Source of the DNA: Leishmania infantum JPCM5
Taxonomy: Eukaryota; Euglenozoa; Kinetoplastea; Trypanosomatida; Trypanosomatidae
DNA: 64,000 bases
Direction of reading: 5' to 3'
Assembly: GCF_000002875.2 (NCBI RefSeq)
Contig: NC_009413.2
Location: 811,823 to 875,822, forward strand
Position 1 is the first letter of the stretch, and each line of letters opens with the position of its first letter. Shown here piece by piece: positions 51,320 through 62,604 of this stretch. The position numbers and the translations under genes were made by a program. The notes under the pieces were generated by a model. That model ran no database searches. It was not told the origin of the DNA and saw nothing but the letters and a program-made list of their open reading frames with translations.

Positions 51320-53026
51320 TCACGCAAGCGTCTTCGAGTACATGTCGTTTCCCTTGTCATCGACGACAATGAACGCAGGGAAGTCCTCGACCTCGATCTT
51401 CCACACCGCCTCCATGCCGAGTTCCGGGAAGGCGAGGCATGTTACCTCCTTGATCGAGTCCTTGGCGAGTATGGCCGCTGGACCGCCAATGCTGCCGAGG
51501 TAGAAGCCACCGTGCTTCTTGCACGCGTCCGTCACCTGCTTGCTGCGGTTGCCCTTGGCGAGCGTGATGTAGCTGCCGCCGTGCGACTGAAAGAGATCGA
51601 CGTAGGAGTCCATGCGGCCGGCCGTCGTCGGGCCAAAGGAACCAGAGGCGTGGCCCTCCGGCGTCTTGGCGGGCCCGGCGTAGTAAATAGGCGACGTCTT
51701 CATGTACTCTGGCAGCGGCTCGCCGTTATCCATCATCTCCTTGATCTTGGCGTGGGCAATATCGCGGGCCACGATGAGGGTGCCGTTAAGCATCACACGG
51801 GTACCGACCGGGTATTGGCTGAGCTGCTGGCGCACTTCGTCGATGGGGCGCTTCAGGTCGACGTTCACGCTCGTGGTGCTCAGGCGCACTTCCGGGATGT
51901 CGGGCAGGTACTGCGCCGGGTTCTGCTCAAGCTGCTCAATGTAGATGCCGCTCTTGTTGATGTGCGCAAGAATCTGGCGATCAGCGCTGCAAGACACCGC
52001 AAGGCCCACTGGGCAGGAGGCACCGTGGCGGGGCAGCCGAATCACGCGCGCCTGGTGGGCGAAGTACTTGCCACCAAACTGCGCTCCAATCCCGCTCTTC
52101 TGCGCCACCTCCATCACGATCTTCTCCCACTCAGGGTCGCGAAAGGCGCGGCCGTACTTGTCGCCAGTGGTCGGGAGCGAGTCGTAGTAGCGGCAACTGG
52201 CCAGCTTCACCGTCTTCATGGTCATCTCCGCGCTCGTGCCGCCGATGACGAGGGCGATGTGGTACGGCGGGCAGGCAGCCGTGCCGAGGGTCTTGAGCTT
52301 CTCCTCGATGAAGGCGCGCAGCGATTTGGGGTTCAGCAACGCCTTGGTTTCCTGGTACAGGTACGCCTTGTTTGCCGAGCCGCCGCCCTTGGCAATGAAG
52401 AGGAACTCGTAGTCGCTTCCGGGCACCGCGAGCAGGTCGAGCTGGGCGGGAAGATTGTCGCCGGTGTTGCACTCCTTGAACATGTCCAGCGCGGCAGTCT
52501 GGCTGTAACGCAGGTTGTGGTACCTGTAGGCGTTCCATATACCCTTGGACAAGTACTTCTCATCCTCGCCCCCGGTCCAGCAGAGCTCGCCACGCTTGCC
52601 GAGCACGATGGCCGTGCCGGTATCCTGGCACGACGGCAGCACCCGACCTGCCGCGATGCAGGCGTTCTTCAACAGCGTCATGGCGACGTAGCGGTCGTTG
52701 TCGGAGGCCTCGGGGTCCTCGATGGCGCGACGCCAACCCTCCAGGTGGTCCTTGCGGAAGAAGTGGTGCACATCCGAGAAGGCGCGGTGGGCGAGGATAG
52801 TGAGGGCCTCGGGGTTCACTTTCAGCACCTTGCGCCCGAACACCTCCACCTCCTCCACGTACTTCTCGCTCCCCTCGACCTTGGCGAACTCGGTTTGGTG
52901 GTGGTGCGGGTCGGTGGGCTGAAAGATGGCGGAGAAGTGGAAGTCTGCGTTGACAGCGGACGCGTCCTCGATGTCCTTGATGCCCGCACGGCGGCACCCG
53001 ATCTCGCAATGGTCGCACAGAGACAT
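51320..53026 (-). CDS. FH-2: class I iron-sulphur fumarate hydratase, cytosolic/glycosomal type (FH-2)
   Basis: The product is 568 aa from the ATG at 53026 ([20 protein letters not shown]); the open frame upstream is not fumarase-like. It converts fumarate to malate through a [4Fe-4S] cluster held by three cysteines. Those residues are present at Cys133 ('[12 protein letters not shown]'), Cys252 ('[14 protein letters not shown]') and Cys346 ('LAVSCSADR'), the positions reported for the Leishmania major enzyme. Other conserved parts are '[15 protein letters not shown]', '[20 protein letters not shown]', and the C-terminal domain '[20 protein letters not shown]' and '[20 protein letters not shown]'. 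No mitochondrial presequence is present, so it is the non-mitochondrial isoform. The C-terminus KTLA is not a canonical PTS1. In trypanosomatids this isoform feeds malate and fumarate metabolism and pyrimidine synthesis. The identification is essentially certain. Confidence 0.98.
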   Translation of the reverse strand: MSLCDHCEIGCRRAGIKDIEDASAVNADFHFSAIFQPTDPHHHQTEFAKVEGSEKYVEEVEVFGRKVLKVNPEALTILAHRAFSDVHHFFRKDHLEGWRRAIEDPEASDNDRYVAMTLLKNACIAAGRVLPSCQDTGTAIVLGKRGELCWTGGEDEKYLSKGIWNAYRYHNLRYSQTAALDMFKECNTGDNLPAQLDLLAVPGSDYEFLFIAKGGGSANKAYLYQETKALLNPKSLRAFIEEKLKTLGTAACPPYHIALVIGGTSAEMTMKTVKLASCRYYDSLPTTGDKYGRAFRDPEWEKIVMEVAQKSGIGAQFGGKYFAHQARVIRLPRHGASCPVGLAVSCSADRQILAHINKSGIYIEQLEQNPAQYLPDIPEVRLSTTSVNVDLKRPIDEVRQQLSQYPVGTRVMLNGTLIVARDIAHAKIKEMMDNGEPLPEYMKTSPIYYAGPAKTPEGHASGSFGPTTAGRMDSYVDLFQSHGGSYITLAKGNRSKQVTDACKKHGGFYLGSIGGPAAILAKDSIKEVTCLAFPELGMEAVWKIEVEDFPAFIVVDDKGNDMYSKTLA

Positions 53027-53870
53027 GATATACACTACTAGAGTGGAGTGTGGATGGGAAACACAAGACGCCGAAGAAAACGGAAGAGAAGAGGTGCAGT
53101 TAAAGCGAGTTTTGATACTGTGACGGCTGCAGTGAGGTGCGCATGCGAGACAGACGTCGTGGCGAACGCAGCGAGGGGCAGCGGCCACGCCGGCGTGATA
53201 GGTCGACCAGAGAATGATGGGGAAGGGTGGTGTGTGTGCGTGCGAGAGAGAAAGTGAAGCAAAAAGGAAGTGAAGAACAGTGTCGCAACGGCAAAGCGAA
53301 GAGGAGGGCGCGGCGAATGAGCGGCCACGGCGCCCTGCGCGTGCGCGTTCGGCCTTCTCTCTCTCTCTCGCTCTGGGCGCGCCCCCTTCCCCTCTTACAC
53401 GTCAGCGGCATACCTCGACGGTGCCTCGTTTCGCTGATCACGCCCCGGATCACTTGCTCGGTGAACGTTGAGCAGACCCCGTCTTGGCACGTTCTTTCTG
53501 TGAGCAGTATGACCTCTTCTCTTTCCGTATTCGCTCACGCCATCCGTCAGCGCAACGCGAGGGCGGTGATGTGTGCACACTGAAAGGAGGGGGTGGGATG
53601 GAGGTACGCAGGTGGGTGGCTCGACATGGTGACCTTCAACACTTCCGCCCCTTTCGCTTGACCCCCCATGCTACCAGCATGCGTCGCTTGCGCATCAACG
53701 CGTTGCAGTTAGCGCGTGTGCGCGGCTGACCACCACCGCCCCACTGTTGTCGACAGCGCTCGTTGCATCTGCCACGCCTATTGCCACGCACGCATCGCAC
53801 TCCGCTGTGCACGGTCATGCTTGCACCACTTGCTCTGCCGTCCACGTGACTCTGTCGTCGGTGCACAGGT
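53027..53870. other. intergenic between fumarase and the ligase relic
   Basis: Spacer with GA-rich and CT-rich stretches. A possible continuation of the ligase relic (second BRCT) was looked for and not convincingly found. Confidence 0.45.
53035..53095 (-). promoter_or_regulatory. candidate spliced-leader acceptor of the fumarase mRNA
   Basis: On the minus strand a pyrimidine tract ('cctcttctcttccgttttct' and 'ccatccacactccactct') is followed by the AG at 53039-53038 and another at 53036-53035. That would leave a 5' UTR of about 10 nt before the ATG at 53026. This is pattern-based only. Confidence 0.45.
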
Positions 53871-54007
53871 GTTAGATGCCACCTGTCTGTCCTACGAGGG
53901 CACCGTCTGTGAGGCAAAGCACGGCACGTGGCGGCACGGCATCTCCGCCACCGCAGGCTGGCGCTTCACCCATGGAGGTGGGGCCTCCGCGCTCGCACAC
54001 GTGGCAG

Positions 54008-55960
54008 TCACCTGCAGCACCGTTTTCGCTGCCCGCAGCACGGGGGGGCATGGACTGGCGCTGAGAAACGCCGCCGCTGCTTCTTGCAGAGATGCGGCAC
54101 GTGAGGTGGGCGAGGCGGACACATGAGCCGCCGTTCGTGACTGCCACTCAGGAGAGCTTGTGCGCTGCCCTTGGCCAAGGCAATAGCGGCGAACATCTTC
54201 GATACCGCTGGCCGCCCAGAGACACCGTCCAGCCCAAGTTCGTGCCGGCAAGCGTGAACTCGACGCGCAAGGACGACCACTGGATTACTCTCAGCATCTG
54301 AAGGTGCACGCCCTTGTGCCTCCCTCTGGTGGACGCGCGCGACAATGAGGAGGGAGCCGCGTTGGCTCATCGCCATGCAGAGGGTCGTGCCAGGCATCTT
54401 CGTCTTGCAGGAGCGGCTGCCGTAGAGCATGTGCCTCGGCGTCCACAGCAGCACCGCGACTGCCTCTACGCAGTCCACCAGCCACTGAGAGTGTGCTACG
54501 CCCGCAGATGCACACTTGGCACTCACATACGCCGTCTTGCTCTCACAGAGCTGAACCCGGTTGACCAACTTCGTTTCGCTAACGCTGTTGGAGATAAGCA
54601 GCGGCCTGATACGAGTCGGGTTCGCCAGGACTTCGCCTCCTTGCCGCTGCAGCTGGTGCTCCACGACTGCCCGGTCGCTCAGCAACGACATCGCAGCCGC
54701 GCTACGGTCGCCGTCACTTACCTCTGCTGCACCCCGTCACCGAACGCCGCCATGCCTCGACGCTACCAAAGGCGACGTAGTGAGCGCCAAACTCGAAGCC
54801 GCTGAGCCAGCAGCTCACCACCTCCTCTGGCCGAACGCCTCGCATCCTCCTCAGGGGACCGGAGAACCCAGCCGCAAACGACTGCGACTACACCTGCGCG
54901 GCGGCGACGAGCAAGGCCATCGCGGCAGGCCCAGACATCGAGCTCTCGCCATCGCCGATAGTTGACGGTGTCTGTCCCGATGCCGGCGCGGAGGCCGGGC
55001 TTGTCGCTACTGATGCTGCTGTCGGCGTGTATATTTCACGGAGGCGTTTACGCTTCACAAACTCTACCGCAAGAAGCTCGTCTCGCGTCTCCGCGAGACA
55101 CCTGTGCGGCATGTGCTGAAAGGCCTCCAGTATGGCAACCGGGTGCGACACGTAGGTGGTTTCTATGACTCTTTTGTTCGCCGCAGGCAGAGCATCAGCA
55201 GAAAGCGGAGGGAGAGGCCAGTGCAATAACGCAATGAATCCGTGAAGGCGTACTCAAAAACTTCGGCCACCACCAAATGCCGGGGGTGCACGTACACGTC
55301 AGGCGCTAGCTCCGTCTCTGTCGGCAGCCACTCGCCCAGCCAGGGTGAGACGGTCTGCTTGGTGAGCATGCGCTCCCAGCGCAGGTCGGGGGCGGCTTGC
55401 AGAGCAGCGAGGCCCTTCCTCACGTGCTCGGTCTCAACCCTGCATACGTCTTGGGAGACAGCCCGTTCCACGTCCCTATCGTCGTCGGCTCTCCCTCGCA
55501 GTGGACTCGTCAGCAACAAAGTCGTGCAAGTTCAAGCGGCCAAACGTCGCGCAATCGTGGCCGCCTATGACCACCAAGTCGAGCGAGCCCGCCAAAGCGG
55601 GGAGGTGGCCCGGCTTCGGTTTCATCCATGCAAGCTGGCGCTCGGCTGGCCCGCGCACGGGATATGTGCCGTTTGCACAAGAACGTCCTCACGCTTCGCC
55701 TCCACGGCCTTCTCCAGCTCGGCCATGATCGCCGCCGTGATGCCAACCGCTTCGGCGGTGATAACCTTGAGGTGGGTAAACTGCGCGATCAGCACCTACC
55801 GCCGCTGCCGCCGCCGACGATGCGTCAGGGCAACCTGCAGCAGCGGCTCCCCGTTGAGGAGCGCAAGATCAAACACTACCAAGTGAGCCCAGAGCCGCCC
55901 CCCTCCCTCCCATCTTCGACGGTGCCCTCGACATCTGTCGCGGTGGAGTCGAAAAGGTGC
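54008..55960 (-). pseudogene. LIG4: DNA ligase IV-like pseudogene, 5'-truncated and frameshifted
   Basis: Successive minus-strand frames match ligase IV in order. Motif IIIa 'VVFDLALLNGEPLL' (about 55880-55840) is followed by an in-frame TAG (55798-55796). Then come 'AELEKAVEAKREDVLVQ' (55720-55673), equivalent to the LIG4 motif IV '..KREEGIMVK', and after a frame change motif V 'WMKPKPGHLPALAGSLDLVV' (55628-55567). After another frame change come 'DVCRVETEHVRKGLAALQAA', 'PDVYVHPRHLVVAEVFEYAF' and 'CTGLSLRF'. A further frame at 55226-54888 contains 'VSHPVAILEAFQHM'. A BRCT domain lies at 54691-54400 ('VVEHQLQRQGGEVLANPTRI', 'AHSQWLVDCVEAV', 'WTPRHMLYGS'). At least one stop and about four frame changes break it. 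The N-terminal half with the KxDG lysine motif is not found, and motif IV has Gln for Lys. A ligase core plus C-terminal BRCT is specific to LIG4. The second BRCT is not clear. Confidence 0.82.
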
Positions 55961-56816
55961 GCTAGCCGCAACGACCGCTAAATGAGGAGTAATGGCACTG
56001 CTGACCACGTGCGATGGGGCCTCCAGCGTATACTTGTGCATGCCTATCGGTTTCTATATGTGCGGGCCTCTCGTTGACTGTTTTGTGTGCGCGAAGGATG
56101 CGCTCTTGAGCGAACACGCAACACGCCGCCAAGGCAACTTCAGAAACGAAGCGAGGAGGGAGAGTGGTGCGTGATGGACATCTATATGTGGAGAAGGCCT
56201 GGTGGTGCTGGTGATAGTGGTGGGGCCGAGAGCGGCGAGCGAGACGTGGGAGGAGTCGAAGAGAGATAACGAGAAAGAGGTGAGTAACAGATAGATGCTG
56301 ACGAGGCAAGGGAAGACTTGGCATGAGCCGCCGATGCGCATCTGCGCATACGTTTTCGCGGCGACACGGGGTGGGGGTTCGCCTGCTCTTCCGCAGGTGT
56401 ATTGGACGGATGGCGCATTCGCGGCCTTTTCTTTGTTCTTTCTTTTGCTTCGTGCTAGCGCGCCGCAGTTGAGCAGGTCGATGGATGGATAGAGGGGAGC
56501 GGCGTGCGACAACGGCGTCCTCCCTTTTGTTCGACGTAGGCATGGAAACGGAGGCAGAAGAAGAGCTGAAAATGCGCACACAGAGCGCAGTGCAGTGCAG
56601 TGCCGCAACCACCGGCGAAACCAACAAAAGCCACACGTACAGCACAGAGACGCAGGCGACACGGCACGCGCTACATTACGGAGTGCATGTCCGTTTTTTT
56701 TTTCTCGAATCACGGTCCGGCACGCGCACGGCGCGCAGGCGGACTTCATGCATCGCCCGAGATGGGCTCTCCTGCCCCGTCGTTGTCCACTTTGCGCTTT
56801 CTCTCTTGGGTTCTCC
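55961..56816. other. intergenic between ligase relic and coiled-coil gene
   Basis: No trace of the missing ligase N-terminus was seen. Composition is UTR-like, with pyrimidine tracts on the transcribed strand. Confidence 0.45.
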
Positions 56817-59800
56817 TCACTGATACGGCACACGGAACAGCACTGGTAGACGCGACCTCAGGTAGTCAGCGGATTCGGCCAGCTCTCGCAACTCCTGAAG
56901 TTGCTCCTCAACCGCGATTCGCACGTGGCGTTCGTCCTTGCCGCGCGCCCCCTCGCAGGCTGCCGCCATTTCTCGCAAACCGTGCTGCNNNNNNNNNNNN
57001 NNNNNNNNNNNNNNNNNNNNNNNNNNNNNNNNNNNNNNNNNNNNNNNNNNNNNNNNNNNNNNNNNNNNNNNNNNNNNNNNNNNNNNNNNTTAGCACCTTT
57101 CCACCACTTCGGTTTCTTCTATCGTCGACCTGGTCGTCGTCATCGCGGTTGGTGAGCGCCTGCGCTATCTGAGCGTCCCGCAGTGCTCTCCGCAGCTGCG
57201 TGTTCTCATCCTCGGCGTGCTCCAGACGAGCCAATACATCCACGCGAGCCGCTTTCGCATCCACCAGCGCGGCCTCCAACTCCGCCTTCTCGAGCTTCAG
57301 CTGCTCCCGCTCGATTGCGCGTGGACGCAACATGCTGTTTTCCAGCGTCAACACCTCCGTCGTCTCCACAAGCTGCTGCACCGCTCCGCTGGCCATATGT
57401 CGGCCGTAGAGGTCCCAGCTGTTCGTCACCTGCGCGCGCAGTGATGCCATGTCGCAGCGCAGTTCGCCGAGGGAGCTATGAAGGATGTCTTGCAAGTGCT
57501 GCTGATGTGCGTTGGCACGCTGAAGAGCTGCCTCCACATACGCCGTCAGCAGCTCTCCCCGCTCTTTCAAGGCAGCGAGCAGGTTCCTCTGCATCCCAGC
57601 GAGAGGAACGCGCCGGTATGGCGTACCGGGCAAGCTGCGCAGGGTGTGTACGAGCGCGCCGCACAGCACGTTACGCTCATGCTCAAGCGATGCCAGCTTC
57701 GCCGTCAGCTGCGCCACGTTACGCTTCTGAGCATCGGTCTCGCCAGACACGCTGGCCATTTCGCTCGCGAGGCGCACCTGCTCTTCTTCGCGACGAGCAA
57801 TCATCGCACGAAGCGCCTTCGCTTCCTCGCTGAAATCGCTCAGCAGCATATTGCTCTGTAGACTGCGGCGCGCCAGGTCCTCTTTCAGCGAGTCTCGCTC
57901 CAGCTTCAGAGAGCGAACCACGCCGCACAGCATATGCAGCCGCGTGCCGACGGTGACGTTGAGCAGAGTGCTGCGGTAGCCCGCGAGGGCCTCCTCCGTC
58001 TCTGGCAGCACCTGCTTGAGATCCACGATCTGTGTAGTCAGCAAAGCCATCAGCGCCTCCCCGTACTTGGGCGGCTTCTCTGCCTCGTCGCCCTTGACAA
58101 GGCGGCCCTCCAGAACTTGCAGGATTGCGCAACACGTAAAACGAAGGTTTTGCAAGTCGCCGATGCGCTCCCGCACTGTGGTCATGGTGTCCTGTAGCAC
58201 ACTGGCGCAGCCACCAGGGCGCCGCGACGTCGTCTTCTTGCGACCCTTCATTTCTTGCTGCATGAGACGTAGGCCCTTCTCCGGGGTGCACTGAAGGGCA
58301 GGTAACGGCTTTCGCTTCCGCTTCAGCGAGCGCTGGGTTGAGGACGTAGTGGAGAGCGAGTCGTCATCGCTGAAGGCGTGGTTCAGTCCGATCAGTATCC
58401 GCTCCGACTCCTGCTTCACCTCTTGCAACTCCTGCACCTTGGCGCCAATGAGCGGCAGCACATCACTCAGCTTCAGCGGCTTGCCGACCCCCTTCATCGA
58501 GCTTTCGCAGGAAGCGCCGCTGACACCATCCCCGACGCCCAGCAGCTGCTTCAGCTCCTGGACTGATGCGCCCGTCTCCTCGCATATTGCCTCCAGACGG
58601 GTGGCGAGCATGCGACTGTCTACACACCCAGCCTGTGCCCCAGCCTGCGTATGGCGCTTGAATGCAGTGCCCTTCGTCGCTGCGGCGGCCATGGGCAAGC
58701 TCGCGCTGTCTCGGCGCTCCATGCTGTTCAACACATTTATTTCCCCTTCATCGGGCGTGCCACCAAGGGCAACGATGCCGTGTACGACGGACTCCGACAG
58801 ATGCTGCAAGCAGTTCGCCATGTCCTGCACATCTGCCACCAGCGACAGCAGTCGCTTCGTCGCAGCCGCGTCAGTGCTCGCCATATCGAGCGGCCCTTTA
58901 ACTTTTGCGCGACAGAACGGCGATCCGGAAGAACGCATCTCCACCAACGGTCGCGTGAGAGCCGCCATTTTTTCCATCTCCTCCAGCGCCTGCGCCACTT
59001 CAGCACAGGATGCCCGCAAGGCTCGGTCGAGAGGCGACGATTCGGCGCCGTCTTCGGACGAGCTCGGTGCCAATTGATGTTCTTCGGGAGCAGCAGCCGC
59101 GGCAGCGGACGACCATGGCTTCAGTTCCACAAGCGCCTCCAGCACGCCTGCCGTCGGCTGGTCCTTCACCACTGTGAGCCTGTCGATACGCGCACGCTGC
59201 TCCACCGCGCTGTCGTTCACACGGGCAATGAGGTCGTACAGGAGGACAAGGCGATCGTGCAGCTCCGCCACAACCTCCCAGGTGGATGGATCGGCACCGT
59301 CGAAGCGGACGCTGTGACCCACAGACGTTGCTGCCGACTCCGCACGGGGTGCGCCTGCTGCTCCTCCATCCACACTGAGTTCCCGCAACCTTTGCACCGC
59401 CATGTTCTCGCGCAGGTGCTGCTGTACCAGCAGCTTCCCCATCGCGTCGTTGCTGTCTAGTTGCAACAAGTACTCCAAGTACTCGGACGGGTCGCTGCCG
59501 CGGGTTAGCGTCGGTGGCGGTCTGTCGGGTACTTGCTGAAGTGTGAGCGACCTCTGCAGCGACCGCTCCCGCGCTGCTGCAGCACTCGCATTATGCGTCA
59601 AGTGATGCAGACGCGTCAAGCAGTCCCGCAGTACATCGCGCAGGAACACACCAATGGCATTGTTTCTGCGATTCGCCTCTTCAACAGTCGATAGCTGCCT
59701 CGCCAACTCATGGTGCGCAACAGCGGCCGTCTCGATAGCGTCGTGCGCGGAGCGAAGCTGGGCCTCCAGCTCCGCGACGGCAGCTTCATAATCCGCCCGC

Positions 59801-62604
59801 TGCCGCTGCAGGTCGTCGACGTGCCGACGCAGCACCTCTCTCCTTTCGTCACTCAACGAGTTTTCCGACGCGGCTTCGGCCAGCTGCCTTCGCAGACTCT
59901 TCACCTCCTCGCACAACCTCCGCGTCGCCTCAGTCTGTGATTTCAGTGCCATATCCTTCGCCTTGGTGTCCTCCTCCAGCTCGTTTCGCTCCTTCTTGAG
60001 ATCCCTGCAGTCTTGCGCGCTCTGCGCTGCCTCCCGTTGCAGTTCTCTTAGCTGCCTCTGCAGATCCTTCTCGGCGACGCTGCGGCCCTTGCCGAGGTCG
60101 TCGACATGCTTCTTTAGAGCTCTCTCGCTGGCTTTGGTGCGTGTCGCCGTCTCCTTCAGCTCTGCCTGCAGCCGCTTCTTCGCCTCTTCGTTTTGCAGCT
60201 CCGACACAGCGAGGGCCTTCAGTTGCTCTTGAAGTTGGCGCACCTGCGCTCGCGCCCGCACAATGGCGTCGACAAGAGAGTTATCGGCAACCCCTTCAGA
60301 GCTCCTAAGCGTCTCTGCGGCTACCGCCGCCGCAGCCGTCAAGGCTCTTGCCACCGCCTCGGCGGTTGAAGGGTGTATGGAACCGCTGCGTGACGCCTCT
60401 GCTCCTCCTGCTTCTGAGTTGGATGTCTCCGGTGCAACCGTAGACCTGTCAGGGCGGCTCCTGCGTGCCGCAGAAAACCGCACTCCTTTTTCTCCACAAC
60501 GGCTCTTGCCTATGGCGACTTCTATGATTTCTTGAGCACTCTTCGTCAGACCGTCAAACTCATTCGTCGGCGCACTCGACTGCGCCGCCGCTGCTCGTTG
60601 CTGCGCTTGCAAGCACAGCTCTATGAGCTCTGTGGGCTTTCGATCGCCCTTGGCCGCCAACTGCCCGGCGCTACGGCGTGCTACTTCGACCTGCTCAGGC
60701 GTAGCCACGGCGTCGTCCTGCGGCGCCCTGTGCTGCCTTCGCGCCAACAGAGCTGCAGTCCTCTGACTCATGGTCGACGGCGGTGTGGCAGGAGGGGGTC
60801 GCAGAATGGCGACTGAGGTGTGCACCACCGCAGCATACTGCGCAATATGCTGCAGGTCGTCGGCATGTGCGGCTTCTAGGTCTCGGGTGCGGTGCCACAG
60901 CCGCTCCAGGGCCACGCTAACCTTCTCCGACGCGCCTTTGCCGGACCACAGCGATGTCAGCACCAGTACCGCGTCCATGTTTTCGCAGAGGGCACGCAGC
61001 GAGTCGGCGATGTTGGCTGATCGACTGGCACGCTCTTCAACCGACTCCTGCGGCTTCGCCATAAAGTTGGTGTTCGTAGCACCGCGGCCGCCGAACGCGT
61101 CGAGGGCGCGGAGCGCAGCACCCTGCAAGTTCGCCACCTCGTCCGCGGATCGCTTGCCGTCCTGGTGCATCGCCTGAATGGCGCCGGCTAAAGCCTTGGC
61201 GTCCTCTACAAGTAGCCGCGGCAGCTTCTGGTAGTCGATGAAGGTTGCATCCGCCGGGGAGGCTGGAGGGCGAATCGATGGCGGTGTCGCCTTTCTCACC
61301 ACCGGGGCCGCTGACGAGGATCGGGCAAAGGTCACAACCGCTGCACCGGAGCACCGGCCGCCGCCCGTGCTGCGAAGCGCAGACTGCGGGCCCGGCTTGC
61401 TGGGCCCGTCTCCCACGCGCGAGGTCGTCAGCGACGGCCCGCAGCTCGACTCCCAGTCGGAATCGGCTGGGGAGACCACTTGCAGCAGCGAAGATGCCGC
61501 TGCCAGAGTGCTACGCACCGTCTGCGCTGCCGAGGCGAGCTCATCGCGCTGAGCCTTGATGGTGGTGGCCTCCATCTCTTCGCTGAGTCGCTCGTGCAGG
61601 TGCGCAGCACACTCCTCGAACGATGCGGGCGGCGTAGGCATTTTGGCTATCAATGAAAGGGATACGAGTGTGTCGCCCACAGCGCGCAGCAGGGCCTCGG
61701 CAGCGTCCTTCGACTGGCGGGCGCTCTTCAGCAGGGTTTCGGAAGACGGCGGCCGTGGCGGCGGTGGTTTTGAGGCACCTGAGGGACTGCAGGGGTTTGC
61801 TGCAACGATGCTCCACTTGCGCAGCGAGCGCAAACGCAGACTCGACGGTCCCTCCAGGAGCCTCACCGCTTGCTGCATCGCCTCACGCAGTTCGTTGACC
61901 TCCCTTTGGCGCTGCTGCTCCGAGGCGCCGATGTCGCCGCGGCTGACCTCCAGGTCATTCTGCAGCCCTGACTGCTGCTGAAGAGCCGCATGGAGCTGAT
62001 CACGTAAGCCCTTTGTCTCACGCACGGCTTTCTGTAACTCCTGCTGCAGCTTCAGATTTGCATCTTCCAGCTCGGCAATCTCGGCGGCGCGGTGCTTCCT
62101 TGTCTGCATGTTGTGGAAGCGCCACCACCTGAGTAGCGTGCGGCTGCGCAGTCGTTCCTTGTTGAGCGCCTCGAGCAGCTCTACGTTGGTGACGGTGCGC
62201 TGCTTACGCTCCCGCACATGTGCGCGCCACTTGGCGAAGTACCGACGTGCCAGGGCGAGGAAGTCCGCCTTGGACCGCAGCGGCACGTCTTGACGCACAC
62301 GAATGGCCGATCGCACATTCTCGGAGGTTCGCATTTGGGTAAAGGCGAGCCACCGCATGAAACACCGAGTGTACTCCTGACGAAGGGAGTTGTGCTTCAG
62401 CATCGTGGAGCACCGCTTCAAGTGCGTCTGCAATCTGCGTTGTCGGATGGCAGCCGCCCACGCCGAGAAGGCCCGGCTTGCATGCAGAAGCTCGTTGCTA
62501 CGGCCCAGCAGTCGCGCTGTGTGTAGCTGCGTCGCACCCTCTGTGGCCGCCACCACCCCTGTCGGTGACCTACCACGCCGTGCGCTCCTCGGCGATGCGT
62601 GCAT
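56817..62604 (-). CDS. giant coiled-coil protein with SFI1-like Trp repeats (about 1.93 kaa, interrupted by an N gap)
   Basis: The start is the ATG at 62604 (MHASPRSARRGRSPTGVV). Residues about 40-185 carry Trp-containing repeats spaced like SFI1/centrin-binding motifs: 'AFSAWAAAIRQRRLQ', 'CFMRWLAFTQMR', 'YFAKWRAHVRERKQ' and 'LLRWWRFHNMQTRK'. From residue 190 to the C-terminus it is mainly coiled coil rich in Glu, Leu, Ala, Arg and Gln, with Ser/Pro-rich breaks. A 101-base N gap (56989-57089) interrupts it. Read in the frame preserved by counting the Ns it would stop at 56908. A different frame after the gap instead reads 'LREMAAACEGARGKDERHVR', 'IAVEEQLQELRELAESADYL' and ends 'RSRLPVLFRVPYQ' at 56817, which is clearly coiled-coil coding. 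I take 56817 as the true end. Centrin-binding or basal-body localisation is inferred from the Trp repeats. Confidence 0.9.
56989..57089. other. assembly gap (101 N)
   Basis: Run of undetermined bases within the coiled-coil gene. Its length is not in phase with the coding frame on both sides, so it is probably a placeholder length. Confidence 0.98.

Noticed and set aside
51512..53041. Plus-strand ORF of 509 aa opposite fumarase
   Set aside because: It is a long antisense shadow produced by GC-rich codon usage. Fumarase on the minus strand is unambiguous.
53641..54007. Second BRCT domain of the ligase IV relic
   Set aside because: None of the three minus-strand frames shows a convincing BRCT pattern here, so I did not extend the pseudogene into it.
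54314..54805. Plus-strand ORF of 163 aa opposite the ligase relic
   Set aside because: It is Arg/His/Ala-rich shadow sequence. The minus-strand frames carry the recognisable ligase and BRCT motifs.
55242..55886. Plus-strand ORF of 214 aa, first suspected to be an RNAi-related remnant
   Set aside because: No Piwi or PAZ motif is present. The opposite strand matches ligase IV in order, so this is a shadow.
56908..56988. C-terminal tail of the giant coiled-coil protein ending at 56908
   Set aside because: It depends on the literal gap length of 101 Ns. The neighbouring frame is clearly coiled coil and ends at 56817.
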